From Gordonia insulae (GTDB lineage Bacteria; Actinomycetota; Actinomycetes; Mycobacteriales; Mycobacteriaceae), in contig NZ_CP033972.1 in NCBI RefSeq assembly GCF_003855095.1, forward strand, positions 4,836,001 through 4,900,000: a stretch of DNA of 64,000 bases, written 5' to 3'. How positions within the stretch are numbered: the first letter of the stretch is position 1; each line of letters opens with the position of its first letter. Below are positions 31,001 through 40,838 of the stretch, piece after piece. The notes beneath the pieces are model-generated. The model did no database searches. It was not told the DNA's origin and worked only from the letters and a program-made list of their open reading frames with translations. The position numbers and the translations under genes are program-made.

Positions 31001-32254
31001 TCAGGTGACCGGGCAACCCGAATAGCGGACGGGGAGGTCCTTGACCCCGTTGAGCCACCCCGAGCGCACCCGGCGGATCTCGCCGACCCGACCGATGTCG
31101 GGGAGTTCGTCGGCGATGGCGTTGAAGATCAGGTTCAGCTCCAGCCGGGCGAGATTGGCGCCGATGCAGAAGTGGGCACCGTTGCCGCCGAACGCGAGGT
31201 GCGGATTCGGGTCGCGGAGGATGTCGAACGAGAACGGATCGGCGAACACCTCCTCGTCGTAATTGGCCGAGCTGTAGAACAGGCCGACCCGTTCGCCCGC
31301 CGCGATGTCCACGTCGCCGACCCGCGTGTCCGACAGCGCGGTGCGTTGGAAGGCGTGGACCGGCGACGACCAGCGGAGGATCTCGTCGACGGCCGTGGCC
31401 GGCCGATCGCGCTTGTAGAGCTCCCACTGGTCGGGATTGTCGAGGAACGCATTCATGCCGTGGGTGGTGGCGTTGCGCGTGGTCTCGTTGCCCGCCGTGA
31501 TCAACAGGACGACGAAGAACCCGAACTCGAGTTCGTCGAGCGCTTCACCGTCGATGTCGGCCTGCACGAGGGTGGTGACGATGTCGTCGGTCGGGTTCTT
31601 CCGGCGGTCCTCGGCCATCGCGTACGCATAGCCGAGGAGTTCGGCGTTGGCGGTCGTCGGGTCGATGGACTGATCGGGATCGTCGCTGTTGATGATCGCG
31701 TCGACCAACTCGTGGATCCGCGCCCGGTCCGGCTCCGGTACCCCGATGAGGTCCAGGATCGCTTGCAACGGAAGGTGGATGGCGACGTCGTCGACGAAGT
31801 TGCCGTCGCCCTTCTCGGCGGCGGCACGGACGATTCGGCGCGCCGACGTCGACAGGTTCTCCTCGAGGGACGCGACCGCCCGCGGGGTGAAGATGCGCGA
31901 CACGATCTTGCGCAGGCGGGTGTGCTCCGGCGGATCATGATTGACCAGCAGTGCCTTGGTGAACTCGATCTGATCCGGTGTGACGTAGTCGGGCAGCCGG
32001 ATGATCGCACCATTCGCGTTCGTCGACCACAGTTGGCTGTTCTTGGAGATCTCCCGTACGTGCGCGTGCTTGGAGATCACCCAGAAGCCGCCGTCGGTGA
32101 AACCGGAGGTGCCCACGGGCTGTGCGTTCCACCAGACCGGCGCGGTCCTGCGCAACTCCGCGAACTCCCGGATCGGGATCCCCTGCTCGAGGACGTCGGG
32201 GTCGGTGAAGTCGAATCCCGGACTGAACGGACAGACGCCGGTTGCTGCGGTCAT
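31001..32254 (-). CDS. Cytochrome P450, CYP125-like paralogue 2
   Basis: A 417-residue P450 closely similar to its neighbour and to cyp125: AGNETTRN in the I helix, EILRW after DE (ExxR), and haem loop FGGNGAHFCIGANLAR. The start at 32254 has GAGGAG upstream; an in-frame codon at 32290 does not. It diverges from a TetR gene, with a perfect 7-bp inverted repeat between them. Likely oxidises sterol side chains or a related long alkyl substrate under separate control from KstR. Confidence 0.88.
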   Translation of the reverse strand: MTAATGVCPFSPGFDFTDPDVLEQGIPIREFAELRRTAPVWWNAQPVGTSGFTDGGFWVISKHAHVREISKNSQLWSTNANGAIIRLPDYVTPDQIEFTKALLVNHDPPEHTRLRKIVSRIFTPRAVASLEENLSTSARRIVRAAAEKGDGNFVDDVAIHLPLQAILDLIGVPEPDRARIHELVDAIINSDDPDQSIDPTTANAELLGYAYAMAEDRRKNPTDDIVTTLVQADIDGEALDELEFGFFVVLLITAGNETTRNATTHGMNAFLDNPDQWELYKRDRPATAVDEILRWSSPVHAFQRTALSDTRVGDVDIAAGERVGLFYSSANYDEEVFADPFSFDILRDPNPHLAFGGNGAHFCIGANLARLELNLIFNAIADELPDIGRVGEIRRVRSGWLNGVKDLPVRYSGCPVT

Positions 32255-32283
32255 GGGGCTCCTCGGATCGACGATCGGCTGGT

Positions 32284-32300
32284 CCGTCACATCGTGACGG
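32284..32300. promoter_or_regulatory. TetR operator candidate: CCGTCAC-atc-GTGACGG
   Basis: A perfect 7-bp inverted repeat with a 3-base spacer, followed by another GTCAC half-site at 32303-32307. It lies 29 bases upstream of the P450 start and between it and the divergent TetR gene, the usual place for a TetR site. Confidence 0.65.
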
Positions 32301-32425
32301 TTGTCACTACACCATACAACAATGACCGAGGCGTATGGTCAGGCGATCGGCGCCGTGCGCGAGTGCTCGCCGGTAGGCTGATGAGCCATGAGATCGGCCT
32401 GCCGGGGTGGGAGAGGTATCCGCTG

Positions 32426-33052
32426 ATGCGCACGCACGGATGGGGCGGCCGGGTCCCCGTCAACGACGAGGAGGCCGTCGCGCGGATTCTCGCCGCGGCA
32501 CGCGAGACCATCGACCGGGAGGGAGCTGGCACGGGTCTCGCCGACGTCGCGCGCACGCTGGGTGTCACTCGTCAGACCGTCTACCGGTACTTCGGGAGCA
32601 CCGAGGAACTGCTCGCGGCGACCGCGTTCGACGCCGTCGGCGCCCTGCTGGATCGGATCGAGACGCGACTTCGTGGCATCACCGAGCCGGATACGGCCGT
32701 GGTCGAAGGGCTCGTCGTCTGTCTGGCGGAACTGGCCGAGGACGAATACGTCGGCCTGCTCCTGCGAGCCGATCGGCTCAGTGTCCCCGTGGTCGGGGAG
32801 ATCACCTCGGAGGCGGGTCGTCAGTTCGCGCGTTCGATGGTGGACCGGATGGACGTCGACTGGGTGGGCGCCGGGTACCGGTTCGCCGAGATCGAGGACA
32901 TCGTCGAAATCGTGCTCCGCACATTGCAATCGATGATCCTCGACCCCGGCGAGCCGCTGCGTTCGGCTGACGAACTGCGGGTCTTCCTGGACCGTTGGGT
33001 CGGCGCCGCGATCCGGGCGCTCCCCAGCCGGGTCAGCGCGGCTCGCAGATGA
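32426..33052 (+). CDS. TetR-family transcriptional regulator
   Basis: A 208-residue TetR protein with the helix-turn-helix TGLADVARTLGVTRQTVYRY followed by FGSTEELL. ATG 32426 gives the MRTHGW N-terminus I know from related actinobacterial regulators and has GAGAGG upstream; ATG 32381 would add 15 residues. It is divergent from CYP125-like paralogue 2 and probably represses one or both extra P450 genes. Its 3' end overlaps the convergent ddn-like gene by 20 bases. Confidence 0.85.
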   Translation: MRTHGWGGRVPVNDEEAVARILAAARETIDREGAGTGLADVARTLGVTRQTVYRYFGSTEELLAATAFDAVGALLDRIETRLRGITEPDTAVVEGLVVCLAELAEDEYVGLLLRADRLSVPVVGEITSEAGRQFARSMVDRMDVDWVGAGYRFAEIEDIVEIVLRTLQSMILDPGEPLRSADELRVFLDRWVGAAIRALPSRVSAARR

Positions 33053-33520
33053 CCACCGGGATCGTCCGGTCGGTCCACGCGGCGTAGGTGTCGAAGTCGG
33101 CGTACAGGTCGACGAGTTGCGGCCAGAGCTCGGCACGTTCGGCGTCCGAGGCCGTGCGGGCGACCAGGTCGTGGGTCTCGCGGCCGACCTGGATGGTGAC
33201 CTCGGGTTCGGCCACGAGGTTCAGATACCACGCCGGGTTCTTCGGCAACCCGCCCTGCGAGGCCACGATGACGAACTCGTCGCCCCGACGGAGATAGATC
33301 AACGGCGCCGTGCGCGGCTCACCGGACTTGCGGCCGATGGTGGTGAGCAGCAATACCGGTACCGGCTTGCGGAAGCCGGCGCCCACGCGCCAGGTGTTGC
33401 CCAGTCGACCGCCGGAGATCCGGTAGAGCTTCGCGTTGAGGCGTGAACCCAGTTTGATCAACGACGCGACGAAGGGTGATCCCAGCTGATCCGGCCGGGC
33501 CTCCGGGTCCATGATCGGCA

Positions 33521-33521
<1 letters not shown>
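33033..33521 (-). CDS. Deazaflavin (F420)-dependent nitroreductase-family protein, Ddn-like
   Basis: A 162-residue split-barrel protein of the F420-dependent oxidoreductase family (Ddn, Rv3547 type). Visible parts are KPVPVLLLTTIGRKSGEPR, followed by TAPLIYLRRGDEFVIVASQGG and NPAWYLNLVAEPEVTIQ. In M. tuberculosis ddn also neighbours fadA5. The start ATG at 33521 shares a base with the fadA5 stop (TGATG), so translation is coupled. Natural substrate unknown; quinone reduction is reported for relatives. Confidence 0.87.
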
Positions 33522-34720
<1,199 letters not shown>

Positions 34721-34726
34721 TCAAAC

Positions 34727-34740
34727 TAGAACAAGTTCTC
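34727..34740. promoter_or_regulatory. KstR-like operator, fadA5 side
   Basis: TAGAACAAGTTCTC matches the dyad TAGAACACGTTCTA except for a spacer base and the last base. It lies 42 bases upstream of the fadA5 ATG. Confidence 0.75.
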
Positions 34741-34930
34741 ATTCGCGTCCATGCCGTGTCGGGGCGTCGCGCGTCGCGCTGGGCAGAACTCGTTCCGGCG
34801 ACAGGGCGACACACCGCGAGTGTGGCCCGCGGCGGACGGTTGGTATCGTCGACCGGCCACTCCGGGGTGGATGTCGCAACGAACATTGACAGCGTTTGCC
34901 CACTTCGACGGCGTGCCGAGCGAGCAAAAC

Positions 34931-34944
34931 TAGAACAAGTTCTC
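34931..34944. promoter_or_regulatory. KstR-like operator, cyp125 distal
   Basis: TAGAACAAGTTCTC, identical to the fadA5-side site, 79 bases upstream of the cyp125 start. Confidence 0.7.
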
Positions 34945-34986
34945 GTCTGGGACTGTCATTCGGATCACAATGTGCTCTAATGAGAT

Positions 34987-35000
34987 TGAAACAGGTTCTA
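34987..35000. promoter_or_regulatory. KstR-like operator, cyp125 proximal
   Basis: TGAAACAGGTTCTA keeps AAC-NN-GTTCTA. It lies 23 bases upstream of the cyp125 GTG and 56 bases (centre to centre) from the distal site. Confidence 0.72.
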
Positions 35001-35023
35001 ATCTCACAGCGAGGTGGTGTGAC

Positions 35024-36313
35024 GTGACCCAGGCTCAGGGTGCGCCAGCCGGCGCCGATATCGGGGGCGCTGCGGCGAATTGTTCGTTCATGGAGCAGGA
35101 GGGCTGGGATTTCACCAGTCCGGACCTGCTCGAGAAAGGGATTCCGGTAGAGGAGTTCGCGCAACTCCGCAAAACGGCACCGGTCTGGTGGAATGCCCAG
35201 CTGCCCGGCAAGGGGGGTGGGTTCCATGACGGCGGTTACTGGGTCGTCTCCAAGCACGCCCACATCCGGGAGATCTCGAAGAACAACGACGACTGGGCGA
35301 CGGCGACCCACGGCGTCATCATGCGGTTCGAGGACGACATGTCCCAGGACCAGCTGGATGTCACCAAGGCTCTGCTGATCAACCACGATCCGCCGGACCA
35401 CACCCGTCTGCGCAAGCTCGTCTCCAAGGCGTTCACCCCGCGCGCGGTGCATTCGCTGGAGGAGAAGCTCGACAACGCGGCCCGCACGATCGTGAGCAAG
35501 GCCGCGGAGAAGGGCACGGGCGACTTCGTCCACGACGTCGCCGTGGATCTACCGCTCCTGGCGATCGCGGATCTCCTCGGCGTGCCGGAGGAGGACCGGG
35601 GCAAGTTGTTCGACTGGTCGAACAACATGATGAACTACGACGACCCGGAGTTCGGCGAGGATCCCGCGATGGCATCCGCCGAGATCCTGGGTTACGGGTA
35701 CACGATGGCCGAGGCGCGACGCACCAACCCGGTGGAGGACATCGTCTCGACCCTGGTCAACGCCGACATCGACGGGCAGTCGCTCGACGAGACCGAGTTC
35801 GGCTTCTTCTTCATCCTGCTGACCGTCGCGGGTAACGAGACCACCCGCAACGCGATCAGCCACGGCATGAACGCCTTCCTCGAGCACCCCGATCAGTGGG
35901 AGCTGTTCAAGAAGGAACGTCCCGCGACGGCCGTCGACGAGATCGTCCGATGGGCGACTCCCGTCAACGCGTTCCAGCGCACCGCGAAGCGCGACACCCA
36001 GATCGGTGGGATCGACATCAAGGAGGGCGAGCGCGTCGGCATGTTCTACGGCTCGGCCAACTACGACGAGGACGTGTTCGACGATCCGTTCTCGTTCAAC
36101 ATCCTGCGTGATCCGAACCCCCACGTGGGATTCGGCGGCAACGGTGCGCACTTCTGCATCGGTGCGAATCTCGCACGCATGGAGATCAACCTGATGTTCA
36201 ACGCGCTGGCCGACCTCGTTCCGGACATCAGCCGACTGCAAGCCCCGCGCCGCCTCCGCCACGGATGGATCAACGGCGTCAAGGAGCTCCAGGTCGACTA
36301 CGGCACCAAATGA
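35024..36313 (+). CDS. cyp125: Steroid C26-monooxygenase CYP125
   Basis: A 429-residue P450, the best match among three copies to M. tuberculosis CYP125A1: it carries KGGGFHDGGYWV, EEDRGKLFDWSNNM, AGNETTRN, ExxR in EIVRW context and FGGNGAHFCIGANLAR. It oxidises cholesterol or cholestenone at C26 to the acid, starting side-chain breakdown; electrons likely come through FdxD. GTG 35024 follows GAGG. Two KstR-like operators precede it. Its stop overlaps the next gene (ATGA). Confidence 0.92.
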   Translation: MTQAQGAPAGADIGGAAANCSFMEQEGWDFTSPDLLEKGIPVEEFAQLRKTAPVWWNAQLPGKGGGFHDGGYWVVSKHAHIREISKNNDDWATATHGVIMRFEDDMSQDQLDVTKALLINHDPPDHTRLRKLVSKAFTPRAVHSLEEKLDNAARTIVSKAAEKGTGDFVHDVAVDLPLLAIADLLGVPEEDRGKLFDWSNNMMNYDDPEFGEDPAMASAEILGYGYTMAEARRTNPVEDIVSTLVNADIDGQSLDETEFGFFFILLTVAGNETTRNAISHGMNAFLEHPDQWELFKKERPATAVDEIVRWATPVNAFQRTAKRDTQIGGIDIKEGERVGMFYGSANYDEDVFDDPFSFNILRDPNPHVGFGGNGAHFCIGANLARMEINLMFNALADLVPDISRLQAPRRLRHGWINGVKELQVDYGTK

Positions 36314-36774
36314 CCGCGCAGGACACGGGTCTCGGCAGTGATTCGCCCGCGTACCTGAACATCGACCGGGAGAACCATCCCGCGGTGGTCGCGGGTCGTC
36401 TCTCCCGGGAGTTCGTCGCCGCGCGGGACAAGCAGGCGTGGGTGGAGAATTTTGCCGTCGAGGGGTCGGTGGAGGATCCGGTCGGGCCGTCGATGTTCGA
36501 CCCCGAGGGCAAGGGATTCCACGGTCACCAGGAGATCGCGGAGTTCTGGGACAAGTCGATCGGCACCACGGAGAGCATCGAGTTCGTCTTCGGCGACGAG
36601 ATCATCTGCGGCAACGAGGTCGCCTACGTCGGCAAGATCGTCACACACATCGCGGGTCACATCTCCGAGGCGCACGGGGTGTTCACCTACCGTGCGGATG
36701 CCGACGGGAAGCTGAGTGCGTTGCGCGCGTTCTGGGAGGTCGAGAAGACCATCAGGACCGTCCGGCCGGCCTGA
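36310..36774 (+). CDS. Ketosteroid isomerase-like NTF2-fold protein
   Basis: A 154-residue protein of the SnoaL/steroid delta-isomerase type: an N-terminal helix (AARDKQAWVENFAVEGSVED), then PFGHQ-like GFHGHQEIAEFWDKSIG and C-terminal strands. Such proteins move double bonds in 3-ketosteroids or act as related lyases. The ATG overlaps the cyp125 stop (ATGA), so it is co-expressed with cyp125 under KstR control. A delta-5 to delta-4 isomerase role is plausible but not proven. Confidence 0.82.
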   Translation: MTAQDTGLGSDSPAYLNIDRENHPAVVAGRLSREFVAARDKQAWVENFAVEGSVEDPVGPSMFDPEGKGFHGHQEIAEFWDKSIGTTESIEFVFGDEIICGNEVAYVGKIVTHIAGHISEAHGVFTYRADADGKLSALRAFWEVEKTIRTVRPA

Positions 36775-36790
36775 GAAGTCCATCACGAAT

Positions 36791-36852
36791 CCACCCCATC
36801 TCTTGTCAAGCACCTCGTTTCGGACGAAGGTGAGTGGCGAGAGGTGGGGTGG
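36791..36852. promoter_or_regulatory. Long nested hairpin upstream of the CMD gene
   Basis: Outer arms CCACCCCATCTCT (36791-36803) and AGAGGTGGGGTGG (36840-36852) pair with one wobble. An inner stem CACCTCGT/ACGAAGGTG with a bulged A closes the loop. It starts 17 bases after the KSI stop and ends 40 bases before the next ATG. It may terminate the cyp125 transcript or act in the leader of the CMD gene; no T-run follows. Confidence 0.55.
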
Positions 36853-36892
36853 ACGCATTTCTCCCCACGCCGCAGCTGCAAAGGTGGAGCAT

Positions 36893-37450
36893 ATGCGTGC
36901 GATAGAGCGAATTCGCAACTACAGCAAGGCTTTCGGCGCGTCCAAGCGGAACCGTAACGACCTGACGGCGTGGATGGTGCGGCGGCCGCAGTTGCTCGCG
37001 GCGACCGGGGCGTACGAGTCCGCGTTGCTGTTCAGCAACGCGCTCGACCCCAAGCTCAAAGAGCTGGCGGAATTGAAGGCCGCCGGCCTGGTGAGTTGCG
37101 AGTTCTGCCTCGACATCGGATCGGCCCTGGCGCGCGGGGCGGGGATCACCGAGCAGCAGATCCGCGACCTCCCGCGATACCGGGACAGTGACGCGTACAC
37201 GGACCTGGAGAAACTCGTCATCGGCTACGCCGAGGCGATGACCAGCACGCCGGCGGTCGGAGATGATCTGGGCGAGCTGCGTGCCCGACTGTCGGAGCAG
37301 TTGTCCAGGAGTCAGATCGCCGAACTGGCGGCGACCATCGCGTGGGAGAACCAGCGCGCCCGGCTCAACCAGTCGCTCGGTGTCCGTCCCACCGGCATGT
37401 CCGATGGTGAGGCGTGCGCGTTGCCGGAACCGAAACCGCCGACCGGGTAG
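36893..37450 (+). CDS. Carboxymuconolactone decarboxylase (CMD)/AhpD-family protein
   Basis: A 185-residue helical protein with the AhpD-type redox pair Cys-Glu-Phe-Cys in VSCEFCLDIGSALARGAG, preceded by KELAELKAAGL. Family members are peroxidase partners or gamma-carboxymuconolactone decarboxylases; the CxxC favours the peroxidatic/redox class. It lies after cyp125-KSI on the same strand, separated by 118 bases containing a strong hairpin. A role in protecting P450 metabolism from peroxide is a guess. Confidence 0.82.
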   Translation: MRAIERIRNYSKAFGASKRNRNDLTAWMVRRPQLLAATGAYESALLFSNALDPKLKELAELKAAGLVSCEFCLDIGSALARGAGITEQQIRDLPRYRDSDAYTDLEKLVIGYAEAMTSTPAVGDDLGELRARLSEQLSRSQIAELAATIAWENQRARLNQSLGVRPTGMSDGEACALPEPKPPTG

Positions 37451-37485
37451 TTACCCGGTCGGCGGTCGCGGAGAAGCATGTCAGG

Positions 37486-38664
37486 CTAGTGGAGCGGTTT
37501 GTCGGCGCCCACCAGCCACATCGAGAAGTACTGTGAGCCACCGCCATACGCGTGGCCCAAGGCCTTTCGGGCGTCCGGGACCTGATGTTCGCCCGCCTTG
37601 TTCATCACCTGGATCGCCGCCTCGGCGAAACGGATCATGCCCGACGCGCCGATGGGGTTCGACGACAGCACGCCACCGGATGCGTTGACGGGCAGCTTTC
37701 CACCGATCTCGGTCTCACCCGCCTCGGTGAGCTTCCAGCCCTGACCCTCGGGAACGAAGCCGAGGTTCTCCAGCCACATCGGTTCGAACCAGGAGAACGG
37801 CACGTAGATCTCGGCAGCGTCGATCTCCTCGAGTGGGTTGCTGATGCCCCCGGCCTTCCACAGCGCGGCCGCGGCATCGCGACCGGCCTGCGGACTCACC
37901 ACATTGCGGTGGGCGTACGACAGCGGTTCGGTGCGCATCGCCGTCGCGTGAATCCAGGCGACCGGATCACCGGCGGTGACCGCAGCGTCGGCGGCCTGCT
38001 CGTCGCCGATCACCACGGCACACGCACCGTCCGAGGAAGGGCAGGTCTCGTCGTAACGGATGGGGTCCCACAGCATCTGGGACTCCATCACCTTCTCCTT
38101 GGTGATGTCCGGTTGATGCAGGTGGGCCAGGGGATTCTTGGCGCCGTTGCGCCGATCCTTGGCGGCGACGATCGCACCGATGTGCGAGGGCGCGCCGGAC
38201 TGACGGATGTAGGAGCGCACGTGCGGCGCGAAGAACCCACCCGCACCCGCGCCCACCGGCTTCGTGAACGGAACCGGAATCGACAATGCCCACATGGCAT
38301 TCGATTCGGACTGCTTCTCCCACGCGACCGCGAGCACCCTTCGATGGACGCCGGCGAACACCAGTGACGCGGCGACATTCGCGGTGGAGCCACCCACCGA
38401 CCCGGCGGTGTGTACGCGGATCATCCGCTTGCCGACCGCCCCGAGTGCCTCGGCCATCGCCAGCTCGGGCATCATCGAGCCCTCGAACAGGTCTGGTGCC
38501 TTGCCGACGACGATCGCGTCGATGTCGTCGATGGAGACCTTCGCATCGGCCAACGCGGCATCGATGGCCTCGCGGCACATCCCGGCCATCGTTACGTCGT
38601 GGCGCTTGGCGACGTACTTCGTCTGGCCGGTGCCGAGGACCGCCGCGCGATTGTTGTGTGCCAT
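37486..38664 (-). CDS. ltp3: Lipid-transfer protein/aldolase Ltp3 (thiolase fold)
   Basis: A 392-residue SCP2-thiolase-fold protein matching Ltp3. In Rhodococcus, ltp3 and ltp4 are needed for removing C24-branched sterol side chains and act as aldol-lyases. The thiolase Cys is absent (TAGSVGGSTAN replaces QCGS) and the GHP motif reads SSNPIGASG, so thiolysis is unlikely. Its ATG at 38664 shares a base with the ltp4 stop. It is the last gene of DUF35-ltp4-ltp3. Confidence 0.88.
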   Translation of the reverse strand: MAHNNRAAVLGTGQTKYVAKRHDVTMAGMCREAIDAALADAKVSIDDIDAIVVGKAPDLFEGSMMPELAMAEALGAVGKRMIRVHTAGSVGGSTANVAASLVFAGVHRRVLAVAWEKQSESNAMWALSIPVPFTKPVGAGAGGFFAPHVRSYIRQSGAPSHIGAIVAAKDRRNGAKNPLAHLHQPDITKEKVMESQMLWDPIRYDETCPSSDGACAVVIGDEQAADAAVTAGDPVAWIHATAMRTEPLSYAHRNVVSPQAGRDAAAALWKAGGISNPLEEIDAAEIYVPFSWFEPMWLENLGFVPEGQGWKLTEAGETEIGGKLPVNASGGVLSSNPIGASGMIRFAEAAIQVMNKAGEHQVPDARKALGHAYGGGSQYFSMWLVGADKPLH

Positions 38665-39698
38665 CAGTTCTCGTCTCCTGCCAAGGTGACCACCATGTTC
38701 TGTTGCAGCAGTGGGCCGCTCGTCGCGTGCGCCAGTGCCGTGCCGGCGTTGCCGGTGAGGATCTCGTGGGCCGCATAGCCGACCCGCTGCAGACCTGCGG
38801 AGAACAGCGAGTTGCCGGCCAGTGACCCGCCGGACGGGTTGATCCGCACGGAATCCGGGAGCTCGAGCGCGTTCCGGATGATCAGCTCCTGATGGGTGAA
38901 CGCCGCGTTGATCTCCGCGACGTCGACGGCACGGCTGCGATCACCGAACGCCGTGCGGCCGGCGAGCGCGGTCGACGGCGACACCGTCAGATCGCGGGCC
39001 CCGAAGTTCGGTGTGTCGATCCGATGATCCCAACCGGTCACGAACGCCGGATTCGCGACGAGTTCGCGGGCGCGTCGTTCACTCGCGATGATGACCGCTG
39101 CGGCGGCGTCGGTGTACGGCGCGATGTCATGGGCGCGCAGCGGATTCGCGACATAATCGGCGGCGAGCAGATCGTCGGGCGAGGCGCCGGTGGTGCGGGC
39201 CGCGACCGCGGCCATGTCGGCCTCGGTCCAGGTACCCGCGTCGAGACCGGCTCGCGCCTGCAGGGCGCCGAGTGACCGCGCGTCGGGCCACAGCGGTCCG
39301 ACGGTGTACGGGTCGGTCTGCAGTGCGAGGGTCTGGTCCATGTTGCCGGCGGTCGACTTGCCGAAGCCGTACGCGAGTGCGAGATCGACCTCGCCCGTGG
39401 CGATCTTCACCCACGCCTCGTACAGCGCCCACGCGCCGTCCATCTCGACATGCGATTCGTTGATCGGCGGCATGGCGCCGATGGAGTCGATCGCCGAGAT
39501 GAACGAGAATGCTCGTCCCGCAAGGTAATCGGACGATCCGCTACACCAGAAGTCGATGTCGGTGCGCGAGATGCCCAGATCTGCGTAGAGCTTCTGGAAG
39601 CAGGGAATCAACATCTCGACACCGTTGGTGGTGCCGTGGGTCCCGACGACATTCGGGCTGTGTGCGAACCCGATGATCGCAATCCGGGGGAGTGTCAC
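38664..39698 (-). CDS. ltp4: Lipid-transfer protein/aldolase Ltp4 (thiolase fold)
   Basis: A 344-residue thiolase-fold protein matching Ltp4, the partner of Ltp3 in retro-aldol cleavage of side-chain CoA intermediates. The nucleophilic Cys is absent (NESHVEMDGAW at that place) and the His motif is replaced by LAGNSLFSAG. INAAFTHQELI is the remnant of the NEAFA motif. GTG 39698 has GGAG upstream. It overlaps ltp3 and follows the DUF35 gene by 34 bases. Confidence 0.86.
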   Translation of the reverse strand: MTLPRIAIIGFAHSPNVVGTHGTTNGVEMLIPCFQKLYADLGISRTDIDFWCSGSSDYLAGRAFSFISAIDSIGAMPPINESHVEMDGAWALYEAWVKIATGEVDLALAYGFGKSTAGNMDQTLALQTDPYTVGPLWPDARSLGALQARAGLDAGTWTEADMAAVAARTTGASPDDLLAADYVANPLRAHDIAPYTDAAAAVIIASERRARELVANPAFVTGWDHRIDTPNFGARDLTVSPSTALAGRTAFGDRSRAVDVAEINAAFTHQELIIRNALELPDSVRINPSGGSLAGNSLFSAGLQRVGYAAHEILTGNAGTALAHATSGPLLQQNMVVTLAGDEN

Positions 39699-39732
39699 AA
39701 GTGCTCCTAGTTCTCCAGGTGGTCAGGATCGA

Positions 39733-40767
39733 TCAGAGCTGATCGCGGTAGGTCTCGTAGTCGGCGTCGGGTTCACCCGTCGGCGCGAAGTGGCTGATGT
39801 TGCCGATCGAGTACTCCCACTCGGCCTCGGGGAGCCAGACGGCCTTGACGCGCATGCCCATTCGGACATCCTCGGCCTCGCAGTCCAGGATGAGATGCAG
39901 GAACGGGATGTCGGTGCCGTCGAGGAGGACGTAGGCCGCGACGTACGGCGGCTTGATGCGCTGGCCCTGGAACGGCACGTTGACGATGCAGAACGTGGTC
40001 ACGATCCCGGTGTTGCCCAGTTCGACGCGTTCGATCGACTCGGCGCCGTCGGCCGGGCTGACCTTGCGCGGCGGGAAGTACACGCGGCCCGCGTCGACGC
40101 CGGTCCCGACTCGTGACCCGTAGAGCTTGCCGTTCTTGAGGCCCTCGAGATACCAGGACTCTTCTTCGGTCGCCGAGTGCGAGATCTCGGTGGTGATCGG
40201 CGTCGGGATGACGACGAGATCGCCGTCGGGATTCTCGGCCTCGTTGGGAGGAGCGGCCTCCGCGGTCTCGCCGGGGGCGAAGTAGGCGATGTCATCGATG
40301 CGGCCGATCCGTGCCGGCCGCCAGACGGCATGTACGCGCAGGCCGGTGGCGATGTCGGCGGGTGACTCCACGGCCACCGCATGCAGGGTCGCCGTATCGG
40401 CGCCGTCGAGCTTGATCAGTGCCCAGGCGAACGGCTTGTCGAGCGGTTGGGCCTCGAGTGGTTCGGGCTGCCACGACCAGGTGACGACGGTGCCGGTCGC
40501 GGCGACCTCGACCAACTCGGTCGTGGGTGCGCCGCCCCGGGGATCGAACTCGACGGGCGGCACGGAGACCGTCCCGTCGCTGTTCTTGGACCCCACGATG
40601 CGGCCGTCTCGGAGGGCGAGGGCGAACTGACTCAGCACCGGACCCAACGAACGCGTGTAGTCGAACGAGTTCTTGAGGGGCGCGGTCAGGATCGGAGACT
40701 GCGGTGCGGGTACCTCCGCGACGGGACTCGCCGGTGCCGGGCGGGGTGCTGTTGTGCTGATGCTCAC
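39733..40767 (-). CDS. Tandem DUF35 OB-fold protein (Rv3521-like), zinc ribbons degenerate
   Basis: A 344-residue protein with two repeats of the DUF35 unit (about residues 35-185 and 200-340), each ending in an OB-fold (PFAWALIKLDGADTATLHAV and PPYVAAYVLLDGTDIPFLHL). In DUF35 partners of Ltp-type aldolases a Cys4 zinc ribbon precedes the OB-fold; here both ribbons have lost all Cys (GSKNSDGTVSVPPVEFDPRG; GSRVGTGVDAGRVYFPPRK). It probably binds CoA substrates and docks on Ltp3/Ltp4. GTG 40767 lies 8 bases from a perfect KstR-like operator. Confidence 0.82.
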   Translation of the reverse strand: MSISTTAPRPAPASPVAEVPAPQSPILTAPLKNSFDYTRSLGPVLSQFALALRDGRIVGSKNSDGTVSVPPVEFDPRGGAPTTELVEVAATGTVVTWSWQPEPLEAQPLDKPFAWALIKLDGADTATLHAVAVESPADIATGLRVHAVWRPARIGRIDDIAYFAPGETAEAAPPNEAENPDGDLVVIPTPITTEISHSATEEESWYLEGLKNGKLYGSRVGTGVDAGRVYFPPRKVSPADGAESIERVELGNTGIVTTFCIVNVPFQGQRIKPPYVAAYVLLDGTDIPFLHLILDCEAEDVRMGMRVKAVWLPEAEWEYSIGNISHFAPTGEPDADYETYRDQL

Positions 40768-40775
40768 GCATCGAG

Positions 40776-40789
40776 TAGAACACGTTCTA
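40776..40789. promoter_or_regulatory. KstR-like operator, perfect dyad
   Basis: TAGAACACGTTCTA, a full inverted repeat equal to the consensus core, 8 bases upstream of the DUF35-ltp4-ltp3 operon and 49 bases upstream of the divergent LLM gene. Confidence 0.88.
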
Positions 40790-40838
40790 GTATTGCGAGA
40801 CAAGGTGCACGTCATCGACCCGTCGGAGGGACGCACAG

